28,508 nt of DNA from CAYJBP01 sp964368605 (GCA_964368605.1 CAYJBP010000020.1:1-28508); one strand, 5' to 3'; numbered from the stretch's first letter, positions 15,468 to 23,135 are shown. A program made the numbers and translations. The notes: generated by a model from the letters alone, not told the origin.

Positions 15468-16133
15468 ATGACCGATCAACATCTAAGTCCGGAGCTTAAT
15501 AAAGCTTATGCTGCAGAAAATAGGGCAATTTTTAATCATAAAAAGGTCTTTGCCCTCAATATTATGGGTGCGCCCGGTTCGGGCAAAACTGCTTTGCTGG
15601 AAACTATCCTGCGCTTTTTGCAACAGTTTTTAAGGGTTGCGGTAATTGAGGGCGATTTAGCCACCGCCCGTGATGCCCAGCGAATTTCGGCCTGTGGCGT
15701 AAATGTTGTGCAAATTAATACCGACGATAGCGGCTATCTTGATGCCTCGATGGTTAATCGTGTTTTACCTGGCTTTTACTTAGATGATATCGATATGATT
15801 ATTATCGAAAATGTGGGTGATTTGATATATCCTGCCGCCTATGATTTGGGCGAAGATTGCCGTATGGTGGTGCTAAGCATTGCCGAAGGAGCCGATAAGC
15901 CTGCTAAATACCCCAAGGCTTTTCAGTCATCACATATTACAGCCATCAATAAGGTGGATATTTTAGATACGGTAGATTTTAAATTGCCGGATATGGAAAC
16001 AGATATTTTAGCTGTTAATCCGCAAATGGAAATATTCTATACCTCTTGCCGAGTTGGTCAAGTGCAGGGTGTGGATCAATTGGCCGATTATTTAATTAGC
16101 CTGGTTAAGGCCAAAAAGCTGGCCGAAGATTAA
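15468..16133 (+). CDS. hypB: HypB, hydrogenase nickel-insertion GTPase, lacking the family's metal ligands
   Basis: 221 residues. GTPase motifs are intact: P-loop GAPGSGKT (34-41), EGDLATARDA (61-70), IENVGDL (113-119) and NKVD (G4). HypB helps load nickel into [NiFe] hydrogenase and normally carries a G-domain metal site formed by Cys-His in the segment NTGxxCHLDA and Cys in NVGNLVCPA (E. coli C166, H167, C198). Here these positions read SGYLDA (G89, Y90) and DLIYPA (Y121), so all three ligands are gone. The N-terminal CxxCGC motif and His-rich stretch found in some HypBs are also absent. AAAGGAGG lies 8 bases before the ATG. First gene of the operon; the stop overlaps the hypF start (TAATG). 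Annotation as HypB is firm from sequence and context; its ability to handle nickel is doubtful. Confidence 0.93.
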   Translation: MTDQHLSPELNKAYAAENRAIFNHKKVFALNIMGAPGSGKTALLETILRFLQQFLRVAVIEGDLATARDAQRISACGVNVVQINTDDSGYLDASMVNRVLPGFYLDDIDMIIIENVGDLIYPAAYDLGEDCRMVVLSIAEGADKPAKYPKAFQSSHITAINKVDILDTVDFKLPDMETDILAVNPQMEIFYTSCRVGQVQGVDQLADYLISLVKAKKLAED

Positions 16134-18406
16134 TGGCTACAACCGGGCGCTGGCAAATTAGGGTTAAGGGGATTGTGCAGGGGGTTGGCTTTAGACCCTT
16201 TGTTTTTCAGCTGGCCAAAAGCCATAATTTAAGCGGCTGGGTTAATAATGATAGCCAAGGCGTTTTATTGGAAATTGAAGGCGAAATGGCCGCTTTACAG
16301 GCCTTTAAGCAGGATTTGCTTAATAAAAAGCCACCTTTGGCCAGGATTGATCAAATTATAGTTGATTCGCTTAAGCAACTATATAGCAGCGATTTTGTTA
16401 TTAGTGCCAGCAAGGGCGGCTTTAAACAAACTTTAATTGCTGCCGATACCGCCCCTTGTGCCGATTGTTTGTCCGAAATGGCCGATATTAACGGACGTTT
16501 TTATCAATACCCATTTTTGAATTGTACCAATTGCGGGCCTCGCTTTACAATTATCGAAAATTTGCCTTATGATCGTCCATATACCACCATGAAGGATTTT
16601 GATTTTTGCGAGGATTGTGCGTCCGAATATGCCGACCCTTTTAATCGACGTTTTCATGCTCAGCCTATTGCCTGCGCCAAATGTGGGCCTAGGCTTACTT
16701 TTGATGATGGGCATGGTTTTAGCGAGCAGAATGCCTTGGCTAAGGCCATCACTTTTTTAAAACAAGGCAAAATTGTGGCGATTAAAGGCTTGGGTGGTTA
16801 TCATTTAGCCTGCGATGCTTTTAATAATAATGCCGTGCTTAAACTGCGACAACGTAAAATGCGCGAGGCTAAACCATTTGCTATTATGATGGCCGAGCAA
16901 GAGCATATTAAAAAATACTGCCTGGTAAATGATAAAGAATGGCAATTGTTAAATAGTGCTCGTCGTCCGATTATGCTCTTGGCAAAAAGGGATGGCGCAG
17001 AGCCTGCTTTGTCTAAAAATATTGCTCTTTATGAACGTTTTTGGGGAGTAATGCTACCCTATACACCGCTGCATTATTTGCTGATGGCCGAATTTAAGGC
17101 GCTGGTGATGACCAGTGCCAATATCAGCGATTTGCCGCTGGCCTATACCGAGCAGGATTGGGCGGAAATTAGCTTTTTGGCCGATGCTTGCCTAAGCCAT
17201 AATCGCCCGATTTTTAGACCAAATGATGATTCGGTAATGTTTTATCAGGATAATCAAAGCTACTTCATTAGGCGGAGCAGGGGTTTTGCTCCCGAGCCAA
17301 TTGTTTTACCTAAAGCTGAATTGCCGATTTTGGCTTTAGGTGGCGAGCAAAAGAATGCTTTTTGCCTGGCGCAAAATGGCCAAGCTTTTTTAAGCCAGCA
17401 TATTGGCGAGTTGGCGCAATACGCCACCTTTAGCCGATATAAGGCCGAGATTGACTATTTTAAGCAAATGTTTGCGCTTGAGCCGCAAATTTTGGCTTAT
17501 GACTATCATCCCGATTATACCAATCATGCTTATGCCGAGCAAATTTTGGCCGAGGCTAAGGCGCAAGGTAAAAATATGCAGGGCTTAAAAGTGCAACATC
17601 ATCATGCGCATTTAGCTGCTGTTTTAGCCGAATATCAGCTGGATGAGCCGGCAATTGGTTTTATTTTTGATGGCAGTGGCTATGGCTTAGACGGCCGGAT
17701 TTGGGGTGGCGAAACTTTAATTGGCGATTGCCAAAAATTTGAGCGTTATGCCCATTTAGCTTATTTGCCCTTAATCGGCGGCGAGCAGGCTATTTATCAG
17801 CCTTGGCGCTTAAGTTATGCCCTTTTAGCTGCGATTGGGCATGAAGATTGCTTTGATTGGCCGCCGGAATTGCCTTTGATTAAAAGGATGGCCGAACAAG
17901 GCGTGAATACCATTTTAAGCAGCGGCTTAGGGCGCCTTTTTGATGGGGTATCTAATTTATTATGGCCACGTGAGCAAATAGATTATGAGGGGCAGGCGGC
18001 GATTATTTTAGAAAATAGCCTGCTAAAAGGGCAGGGTGCTTATCATTTTGATTTGATTAAGCCCACCGATGGCCCTTGGCAATGGGATTGGCGGCCATTA
18101 ATTTCAGAGCTTATGGCCGATAAAGAAAAAAATATCGACTTGGGTTTAATTGCCTATCGCTTTCAGCAGGCAATTTGCCTAATTTGCCTTAAAACTGCTC
18201 GCCAAATTAGGGCAGAACAAGGCCTAGATAAAATAGTTTTAGCAGGTGGTTGTTGGCAAAATCGTCATTTGCTAAGCGATACTCGTCAATTATTGATGGA
18301 TGATGGTTTTAGTGTATACACTAATAGTTTGCTGCCGACCAATGATGGAGGCTTGGCTTTTGGCCAGGCAGCTGTGGCGGCGGCCAATTGGGTTAAGGAG
18401 GACTAA
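16133..18406 (+). CDS. hypF: HypF carbamoyltransferase
   Basis: 757 residues, full length. Domains in order: acylphosphatase (about 5-92, GIVQGVGFRPFV with the catalytic Arg); two zinc-finger-like units (CADCLSEM..., NCTNCGPRF, CEDCASEY, CAKCGPRL, about 108-190); YrdC-like domain (about 200-385, GLGGYHLACDA, KMREAKPFAIM, VMTSANIS); and a Kae1-like carbamoyltransferase domain (about 390-757, VQHHHAHLAAVLAEY, FDGSGYGLDG, GGCWQNRHL). HypF uses carbamoyl phosphate and ATP to carbamoylate the C-terminal Cys of HypE, the first step toward the CN- ligands of the hydrogenase iron. ATG overlaps the hypB stop by one base. All expected metal-binding and catalytic motifs are present. Confidence 0.97.
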   Translation: MATTGRWQIRVKGIVQGVGFRPFVFQLAKSHNLSGWVNNDSQGVLLEIEGEMAALQAFKQDLLNKKPPLARIDQIIVDSLKQLYSSDFVISASKGGFKQTLIAADTAPCADCLSEMADINGRFYQYPFLNCTNCGPRFTIIENLPYDRPYTTMKDFDFCEDCASEYADPFNRRFHAQPIACAKCGPRLTFDDGHGFSEQNALAKAITFLKQGKIVAIKGLGGYHLACDAFNNNAVLKLRQRKMREAKPFAIMMAEQEHIKKYCLVNDKEWQLLNSARRPIMLLAKRDGAEPALSKNIALYERFWGVMLPYTPLHYLLMAEFKALVMTSANISDLPLAYTEQDWAEISFLADACLSHNRPIFRPNDDSVMFYQDNQSYFIRRSRGFAPEPIVLPKAELPILALGGEQKNAFCLAQNGQAFLSQHIGELAQYATFSRYKAEIDYFKQMFALEPQILAYDYHPDYTNHAYAEQILAEAKAQGKNMQGLKVQHHHAHLAAVLAEYQLDEPAIGFIFDGSGYGLDGRIWGGETLIGDCQKFERYAHLAYLPLIGGEQAIYQPWRLSYALLAAIGHEDCFDWPPELPLIKRMAEQGVNTILSSGLGRLFDGVSNLLWPREQIDYEGQAAIILENSLLKGQGAYHFDLIKPTDGPWQWDWRPLISELMADKEKNIDLGLIAYRFQQAICLICLKTARQIRAEQGLDKIVLAGGCWQNRHLLSDTRQLLMDDGFSVYTNSLLPTNDGGLAFGQAAVAAANWVKED

Positions 18407-18407
18407 T

Positions 18408-18632
18408 ATGTGTTTAGCAATTGCCGGTAAGGTAGTAGAGATAGCAGGGGATATGGCAATTATTGATTATGATGGCCTGCGCAAAAAGGCGGCTTGGTTA
18501 TTATTTCCTAATTTAAAAGTGGCCGATTATGTTTTGGTGCATGCCGGCTTTATTATCCAGGTTTTGGATGAAGATTATGGCAAAGAGCTGCAGCAACTAA
18601 ATCGGGAGGCCGGCATGTATGGGCAAGGATAA
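18408..18632 (+). CDS. hypC: HypC/HupF hydrogenase assembly chaperone
   Basis: 74 residues from ATG 18408. A longer open frame in the same register reaches back into hypF, but AAGGAGG (18395-18401) sits 6 bases before this ATG and the protein then begins MCLAIAGKVVEI, the family start. Cys2, which holds the iron with its ligands once the initiator Met is removed, and the histidine in YVLVHAGFI are both present; the usual MCLAIPGK has Ala in place of Pro. HypC forms a complex with HypD that carries Fe(CN)2CO and then chaperones the hydrogenase large subunit. It starts one base after the hypF stop and overlaps hypD by 14 bases. Confidence 0.96.
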   Translation: MCLAIAGKVVEIAGDMAIIDYDGLRKKAAWLLFPNLKVADYVLVHAGFIIQVLDEDYGKELQQLNREAGMYGQG

Positions 18633-19734
18633 TTTTTATCAGCAAAGCCGCAATCCTCAAAATATACAATTGATTTTGACCGAAATAAATAATATTTTAT
18701 TTCATAATAATTTGCAAGAAAAGCCTATCACAATTATGGAGGTTTGTGGCACACATACCCATGCCATAGCCAAGGCTGCTTTAAAGAAAATTTTGCCTAC
18801 TAATATTAATTTAGTTTCCGGGCCGGGTTGCCCGGTTTGTGTTACGCCGCCCGATATTTTGGCCTTTGCCTTGGCTTTAGCTAAGCAAGAGCAGATAATT
18901 ATCAGCAGTTTTGGCGATATGCTTAAAGTGCCTTTGGCCGATAATAGCCTGCTAAAGATGCGTGGTTTGGGGGCGAATATTCATTTGGCCACCTCGCCTT
19001 TAGATGCTCTTAATTTGGCTATAGCTAAGCCTAATCAGCAAATTGTATTTTTAGCAGTTGGTTTCGAAACCACCGCCCCTTTAACGGCGGCTGCTGTTAA
19101 AATGGCTGCTGAGCAGGGGATAGCTAATTTTTCGATTATCAATGGTCATCGCTTAATGCCGCAGGCTTTACGGGCATTGCTGGCTAAAAATCATCATATA
19201 GATGGCCTTTTATGCCCGGGGCATGTGGCGGCGGTTACCGGATCTGCTTATTTTGATTTTGTGGCCGCTGAGCTGGCCATGCCGGCAGCCATTGCCGGTT
19301 TTGAGCCACCGGAAATTATGCTGGCCTTAAAAAATATTCTTGAGCAAATGGTAATATCATCAAAAAAAGTGGTTAATTGTTACCCGGTTGCGGTAAAAGC
19401 GCAGGGCTCAGTAATAGCTAAAAACCTGTTAGATGAGGTTTTTGCTATTACTGATGGTATGTGGCGTGGTTTGGGGCAAATTGAGGGTAGCGCCTTAGAA
19501 TTAAATGAGGCCTATGCTGCCTTTGCGGCCGAAAAACGCTTTGATATTGATTATCAGCTGCCGCCTACTCAACAAGGCTGTGCCTGCGGCGCAATTTTAA
19601 GAGGCGAAATAACACCTCGTCAATGTAAGCTTTTTGGCAAATTTTGCCATCCGGGGCAACCTTTGGGGGCTTGTATGGTGTCTCAGGAAGGCAGTTGCGC
19701 TGCGGCTTATCATTATGAAGGGGGTAATTTATGA
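18619..19734 (+). CDS. hypD: HypD, Fe(CN)2CO scaffold protein
   Basis: 371 residues. Family motifs are complete: MEVCGTHTHAI and SGPGCPVCVTP with the conserved Cys and His residues (about 40-80), FETTAPLTAAA, INGHRLMPQALRALL, CPGHVAAVTGS and IAGFEPPEIM. The C-terminal 4Fe-4S cluster region follows (GCACGAIL, CKLFGKFCHP, GACMVSQEGSCAAAY). HypD is the scaffold with HypC on which iron receives two CN- and one CO. GGGAGG lies 9 bases before the ATG, inside hypC. The start overlaps hypC by 14 bases and the end overlaps hypE in ATGA, so the genes are translationally coupled. Confidence 0.97.
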   Translation: MGKDNFYQQSRNPQNIQLILTEINNILFHNNLQEKPITIMEVCGTHTHAIAKAALKKILPTNINLVSGPGCPVCVTPPDILAFALALAKQEQIIISSFGDMLKVPLADNSLLKMRGLGANIHLATSPLDALNLAIAKPNQQIVFLAVGFETTAPLTAAAVKMAAEQGIANFSIINGHRLMPQALRALLAKNHHIDGLLCPGHVAAVTGSAYFDFVAAELAMPAAIAGFEPPEIMLALKNILEQMVISSKKVVNCYPVAVKAQGSVIAKNLLDEVFAITDGMWRGLGQIEGSALELNEAYAAFAAEKRFDIDYQLPPTQQGCACGAILRGEITPRQCKLFGKFCHPGQPLGACMVSQEGSCAAAYHYEGGNL

Positions 19735-20738
19735 GCGAAAAATATATAACCATGGCCCATGGTGCCGGCGGACGTGCTTATCAGGAATTGGTGGAGCAAA
19801 TTTTTAGGCCGGCTTTTGATAATGACTATTTAAACCAATTAGGAGATAGCGCCGTATGCCCTGTAATCGGTAGTAATTTAGCCTTTACTACCGATAGTTT
19901 TGTGATAACGCCTCGGTTTTTCCCGGGCGGTGATATCGGCAAATTGGCGGTGGCCGGCACTGTTAATGATTTGGCGATGAGCGGTGCCAGGCCTTATTAT
20001 CTTACCTGCTCCTTAATTTTGGAGGTTGGTTTGCCTTTTAGCGAGCTAAAGGCTATTATCAATTCGATGGCGCAGGCTGCTAAGCAGGCTAATATTAAAA
20101 TTGTTAGCGGCGACACCAAGGTTGTAGCTAAGGGGCAGGCCGATGGCATTTATATTAATACGGCAGGGATTGGCTTTTTTGAGCAAGCACCATTAAATGT
20201 TAAGCCCAAGCTAGGCGATGTGATTATTCTTAGTGGTAATTTGGCTGAGCATGGCCTGGCTATTTTGGCTGCTCGTGAAGGCTTAGATTTTGACCCACCT
20301 TTAGCCAGCGATGTTGCTCCTTTAGCCGAGCCGATTGGCGGATTATGTAAAGAAATAGCAGATATCAGTTGCTTACGCGACCCAACTCGTGGTGGTTTAG
20401 CTTCGGTTTTGCATGAATGGGCCGATGCTGCCACTTTAAGCATCGAAATTGATGAAAGCAGTATCCCGATGGCTAAAAATACGGCTATGGCCGCTAAGAT
20501 TTTGGGTATCGACCCATTATATGTTGCAAATGAAGGTAAATTTGTTGCGGCTTTGCCATCTGATCAAGCCGAACAGGCATTGGCTATTTTGGCTAAATTT
20601 GATTTAACAAAAGATGCGGCTGTTATTGGCCGAGTAATTGAGCCTTTAGCAGGTGCTCCCTTAATTATGCGCACCCCTTATGGTGGGCAAAGAATAGTGC
20701 CCAAGCCGGAAGGCGAATTATTGCCGCGTATTTGCTAG
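19731..20738 (+). CDS. hypE: HypE, carbamoyl dehydratase of cyanide ligand synthesis
   Basis: 335 residues of the PurM-like/AIR synthase-related family. The N-terminus has MAHGAGGRAYQELV and the ATP-site region FTTDSFVITPRFFPGGDIGKLAVAGTVND (split here: TTDSFVITP and GTVNDLAMSGA). SCLRDPTRGGLASVLHEW and VANEGKFVAALP follow. The chain ends PRIC, the conserved C-terminal cysteine that is carbamoylated by HypF and dehydrated to a thiocyanate. The ATG overlaps the hypD stop (ATGA). It is the last gene of the operon; no hypA or hydrogenase structural gene follows before a 566-base gap. Confidence 0.97.
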   Translation: MSEKYITMAHGAGGRAYQELVEQIFRPAFDNDYLNQLGDSAVCPVIGSNLAFTTDSFVITPRFFPGGDIGKLAVAGTVNDLAMSGARPYYLTCSLILEVGLPFSELKAIINSMAQAAKQANIKIVSGDTKVVAKGQADGIYINTAGIGFFEQAPLNVKPKLGDVIILSGNLAEHGLAILAAREGLDFDPPLASDVAPLAEPIGGLCKEIADISCLRDPTRGGLASVLHEWADAATLSIEIDESSIPMAKNTAMAAKILGIDPLYVANEGKFVAALPSDQAEQALAILAKFDLTKDAAVIGRVIEPLAGAPLIMRTPYGGQRIVPKPEGELLPRIC

Positions 20739-20923
20739 CTTTAAGGGTATTATTCGAAGCCAGTTCGGATGTACCGGTATTGATTTGTTTTGATATTATG
20801 GATTTTGGAGTGTTTTTCTTGACTTGGTTTTTTGTTGCCTGTTGTTAGCTGGATTGTAGACTATCTACGTTTAGCTGCGGCTTTGCGAAGCAAAGGCCAG
20901 CTAGATTGGGCATGCCTGTAGTG
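20739..20923. other. Non-coding stretch after hypE with clustered hairpins
   Basis: No convincing gene is seen here; only frames of up to 16 codons without a ribosome binding site. It holds a perfect small hairpin GTAGA/TCTAC (20856-20868) and a larger one with TAGCTG (20872-20877), CTTTGC (20881-20886), a GAA loop, GCAAAG (20890-20895) and CAGCTA (20898-20903). A second TTAGCTG at 20845-20851 could compete for the last arm. No T-run follows, so these are not classical terminators. They may be the 3' untranslated part of the hyp mRNA or remnants of an older element. Confidence 0.4.
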
Positions 20924-20951
20924 TTGACTCGTCTGCTTTTGCTAGTTTAAT
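20924..20951 (+). promoter_or_regulatory. Possible promoter of a non-coding RNA
   Basis: TTGACT (20924-20929), a 16-base spacer and TTTAAT (20946-20951). The start of transcription would be near 20957, at the 5' arm of the closing stem of the candidate RNA. Confidence 0.4.
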
Positions 20952-20956
20952 CAGTT

Positions 20957-21153
20957 ATCCTATTACATAGGTACTTTGGCCATCTGTCTTATCTTCGGTG
21001 CTTAGTCTTTTAGGATATTTAAGTTGGTTCAAATTATATCGTTTCTCTAAGTTCCTAAATATTTTTCAAACCTATTGAATAGAAATATCCTATAAAAGTT
21101 TGTATGGATAAAGCAAGAGAACCAATGGTATTAACCGATGGTTCTCTTTTTTT
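20957..21153 (+). ncRNA. Candidate structured non-coding RNA (about 195 nt), family unknown
   Basis: The stretch lies between a promoter-like sequence and a strong terminator and has no gene. Its two ends can pair: TTATCC (20955-20960) with GGATAA (21106-21111), extended through AT and ACA by two one-base bulges to TGTAT. Inside, ACTTT (20973-20977) can pair with AAAGT (21095-21099). AGGATATTT (21012-21020) is a perfect complement of AAATATCCT (21083-21091) and closes an inner arm. A long rod with an internal unpaired region and about this length resembles 6S RNA in outline, but I do not recognise conserved bases, and the strand is T-rich. A promoter on the other strand (21237-21264) leaves the orientation open. 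Confidence 0.35.
21116..21153 (+). terminator. Strong intrinsic terminator
   Basis: AGAGAACCA (21116-21124) pairs perfectly with TGGTTCTCT (21139-21147). An inner GGT/ACC pair lies in the loop and a run of seven T follows. It ends plus-strand transcription from the hyp operon or from the candidate RNA. Confidence 0.85.
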
Positions 21154-21177
21154 ATGGAGAAATTATAGTATTCAAGC

Positions 21178-21217
21178 CATGCTTCATCGCTATTAATAGC
21201 CATTATAGCATGCTTTT
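21178..21217 (+). terminator. Possible second terminator
   Basis: CATGC (21178-21182) pairs with GCATG (21208-21212), followed by CTTTTT. The palindrome GCTATTAATAGC (21189-21200) forms an inner hairpin. It could catch read-through from the terminator just upstream. It also overlaps the first bases that the minus-strand promoter would transcribe. Confidence 0.35.
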
Positions 21218-21236
21218 TATAAAGCCCTTACTTAAT

Positions 21237-21264
21237 GTTATAGCATCTACTGTAATGATGTCAA
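21237..21264 (-). promoter_or_regulatory. Minus-strand promoter pointing into the gene-free region
   Basis: Minus strand TTGACA (21259-21264), a 16-base spacer ending in TGC, and TATAAC (21237-21242). This is a near-consensus -35 with an extended -10. It would transcribe toward hypE, through the region of the candidate RNA. The only frame of note downstream is a 37-codon one starting at about 21202 (beginning MAINSDEAWLEYYN) without a ribosome binding site. Confidence 0.5.
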
Positions 21265-21304
21265 TCCTTTAAGTTAAATTTAGTTGGCAGCTTTATGGAA
21301 AGCT

Positions 21305-22393
21305 TTATCTATTGCCAAAATTATCTAAGCAAAAATAATCAGCCAGGATAGCCAAAGGGTCGTTTAGTTTAAGCGGCTTTTTGATGTTAATATAATTTTG
21401 GCGATTATCAATAAGCTGCATAATTTGCCTGCTATCTTTAGCCAGCAAATCATTTAAATTGATCATTTGATGGCTAAAACCTAAATCGCTGCCAAAGTTG
21501 GCGCCTTTATTGCTATAATAAATTGGCAAAACAGGGATACTTTGATTAAGGGCGATAATCATAGCATGAAAGCGAATTGCCATAATTTGCCGACATTGCT
21601 TGATAGCCTTGATAATCTGCAAAGCATCCTCGCTATGATGATAAATTAGGTCAATCATTTGCGGATGCTGCGCTTTTTGTTTAATTAATTCGGCCAGTTG
21701 CAAATCCGAATTAGGGCTGCTGCTAAGGGCTAAAAAGGCTAGTTTTTCTTGGCTGTGCTTAATATAATTATCGGCCAAATTGATAAAAAAATGGGCATAT
21801 TGGCTGTTTTGCGCTGCGTTTTTACTGCTTAAAAGGGCAATACCCAGCCCATATTTGGCTATTTGGGGAGGAATATTATAAATGCTATGCCAAAGAATAT
21901 CGCTGGCCAGATAAGCTTTATTGCCGATGATTTTTTGTGCATACTTATATGAAGCTTGATCACGAGCAATTAGCAAATCGGCGCAGGCAATTTCGCTTTT
22001 AACGGCATTTTCGGTATGATGATTAATAAATGGGCCGATATTGCAACCGATAATCAGGTATTTTAAGCCCTGGCTCGCAAGGCTTTTGAGGGCGGCAATA
22101 TTGCGGCTGCGATAGAAGATCCCGGCATTGCGAGAACCCTGCAATACCGAACCGCCCAGCAAAATAATATAGCCGAAAAAATTAGCAGGATAATTAATTG
22201 CAACTTGATATAGCTCGACATTTGTTAATTTGCAATGGGGATAGCCTGCTAATAATTGACGATAAAAAAATTGCTTATCCTCGCTGCAATAAAGATAGAA
22301 ATCGATATTGGGGAAATAGGATAAAAGCCGCATTATCATTAAATCATCACCAAAATTTTGATCGACAAAGGCCTTTAGATATACTTTTAGCAA
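21305..22393 (-). CDS. Polysaccharide pyruvyl transferase family protein (CsaB-like fold)
   Basis: 362 residues. The N-terminal VDQNFGDDLMI corresponds to the N-x-GD(D/E) motif of the family. IILLGGSVLQG (about 75-85) and the C-terminal IMAIRFHAMIIAL (the R-(L/F)-H-A motif, about 265-277) are further signatures. Related enzymes move a pyruvyl group from phosphoenolpyruvate to sugars of cell-wall polymers; CsaB does this to anchor S-layer proteins. Acceptor and pathway are unknown here, since no glycosyltransferase or S-layer gene lies nearby. The start is TTG at 22393 with AGAGGT 7 bases upstream. The gene stands alone, divergent from the YdcZ-like gene and facing the gene-free region after hypE. 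Confidence 0.85.
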   Translation of the reverse strand: MLKVYLKAFVDQNFGDDLMIMRLLSYFPNIDFYLYCSEDKQFFYRQLLAGYPHCKLTNVELYQVAINYPANFFGYIILLGGSVLQGSRNAGIFYRSRNIAALKSLASQGLKYLIIGCNIGPFINHHTENAVKSEIACADLLIARDQASYKYAQKIIGNKAYLASDILWHSIYNIPPQIAKYGLGIALLSSKNAAQNSQYAHFFINLADNYIKHSQEKLAFLALSSSPNSDLQLAELIKQKAQHPQMIDLIYHHSEDALQIIKAIKQCRQIMAIRFHAMIIALNQSIPVLPIYYSNKGANFGSDLGFSHQMINLNDLLAKDSRQIMQLIDNRQNYINIKKPLKLNDPLAILADYFCLDNFGNR

Positions 22394-22571
22394 TAGTTTT
22401 ACCTCTATTTAAAGCTTTTAACTATAATATGCCAGATAAGGTTAAATATACCGCTAATCCAAAGCTCGGAATATCCTGAAAATAGTAAGCATTATTATTA
22501 ATTAATAAAAATATAACCCAAATTATCGCACGCCTATTATAATTGAATTTGCGTATAAAAAATGGATATTT

Positions 22572-22580
22572 TGGTACAAT
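22572..22580 (+). promoter_or_regulatory. Extended -10 promoter candidate for the YdcZ-like gene
   Basis: TGGTACAAT has a TG in the extended -10 position and lies 29 bases before the ATG. TTGCGT at 22549-22554 is 20 bases upstream, too far for a standard -35. Confidence 0.35.
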
Positions 22581-22609
22581 AATCAAAAAACTATTATCAG
22601 AGGTGGCTT

Positions 22610-23059
22610 ATGCAAGCTTGGGCTTTTTTGATTATTGCGGCTTTAGCCGGGGTTTTAATGGCCTTGCAGGGGGCAATAAATGGTGCTTTAAGTAAAGTTA
22701 TCGGCACTTTAGAAGGCAGCTTTTTGCTGCATGTGGTTGGTTTAACCATTGTTGCTTTATTATTATTTGTGTTTGGGCTAGGCGATGGCTCTTTGGCCAA
22801 AATGCAACAAGCCCCCTGGTATTTATATTTAGGTGGGGTTTTGAATGTGCTGATTATTTATGGGGTGATGGTGGCAATTGCCAAAAGTGGTGCCGGTAAT
22901 GCCACTACCGCCATAATTTGCGGCCAGCTAACATTTGCCCTAATCATCGATAGTTTTGGTCTGTTTGGCCTGGAAAAAGTGCCGTTTAGCTGGCTAAAGG
23001 GTGCTGGCCTATTATTGATGGGCTTAGCTGCGCGTTTGATTTTGGCCAAGCCCGGTTAA
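22610..23059 (+). CDS. YdcZ/DUF606 family membrane protein (DMT superfamily)
   Basis: 149 residues with five hydrophobic segments (about 4-24, 36-60, 69-90, 96-118 and 125-146). ALAGVLMALQGAINGALSK at the start and SGAGNATTAIICGQL in the fourth segment are typical of YdcZ-type proteins, half-sized relatives of drug/metabolite transporters that usually work as dimers. The substrate is unknown. AGAGGTGG precedes the ATG. It stands alone between the divergent pyruvyl transferase gene and the GGDEF gene; the following promoter has its own inverted repeat, so the two are probably separate units. Confidence 0.88.
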   Translation: MQAWAFLIIAALAGVLMALQGAINGALSKVIGTLEGSFLLHVVGLTIVALLLFVFGLGDGSLAKMQQAPWYLYLGGVLNVLIIYGVMVAIAKSGAGNATTAIICGQLTFALIIDSFGLFGLEKVPFSWLKGAGLLLMGLAARLILAKPG

Positions 23060-23106
23060 TTCGGTTAAAGTAAATATCAAAAAAATTTTAAATTGACTAA
23101 ATTTTT

Positions 23107-23135
23107 TTTGCAATTTTACCAATAATATGGTAAAA
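23107..23135 (+). promoter_or_regulatory. Promoter with a perfect inverted repeat before the GGDEF gene
   Basis: TTGCAA (23107-23112), a 17-base spacer and TAAAAT (23130-23135). The spacer and -10 carry a perfect 8-bp inverted repeat, TTTTACCA (23113-23120) and TGGTAAAA (23127-23134), with 6 bases between. Its place over the -10 fits a repressor operator. The regulator is not known. Confidence 0.6.

Noticed and set aside
18300..18407. Longer N-terminus for hypC reaching into hypF
   Set aside because: HypC must begin with Met-Cys for its essential Cys2; a good ribosome binding site precedes the ATG at 18408.
20799..20847. 16-codon hydrophobic frame MDFGVFFLTWFFVACC
   Set aside because: No ribosome binding site, unusual composition caused by T-rich DNA, and nothing to compare it with.
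20739..21304. RNase P RNA, tmRNA, SRP RNA or T-box in the gene-free region
   Set aside because: None of their conserved segments (GAGGAAAGUCC, an Ala-Ala-ending tag frame, GGUGGNACCGCG) was found on either strand.
23077..23109. Hairpin CAAAAAAATTT/AAATTTTTTTTG after the YdcZ-like gene as a terminator
   Set aside because: It has one G-C pair only and merges with the promoter of the GGDEF gene.
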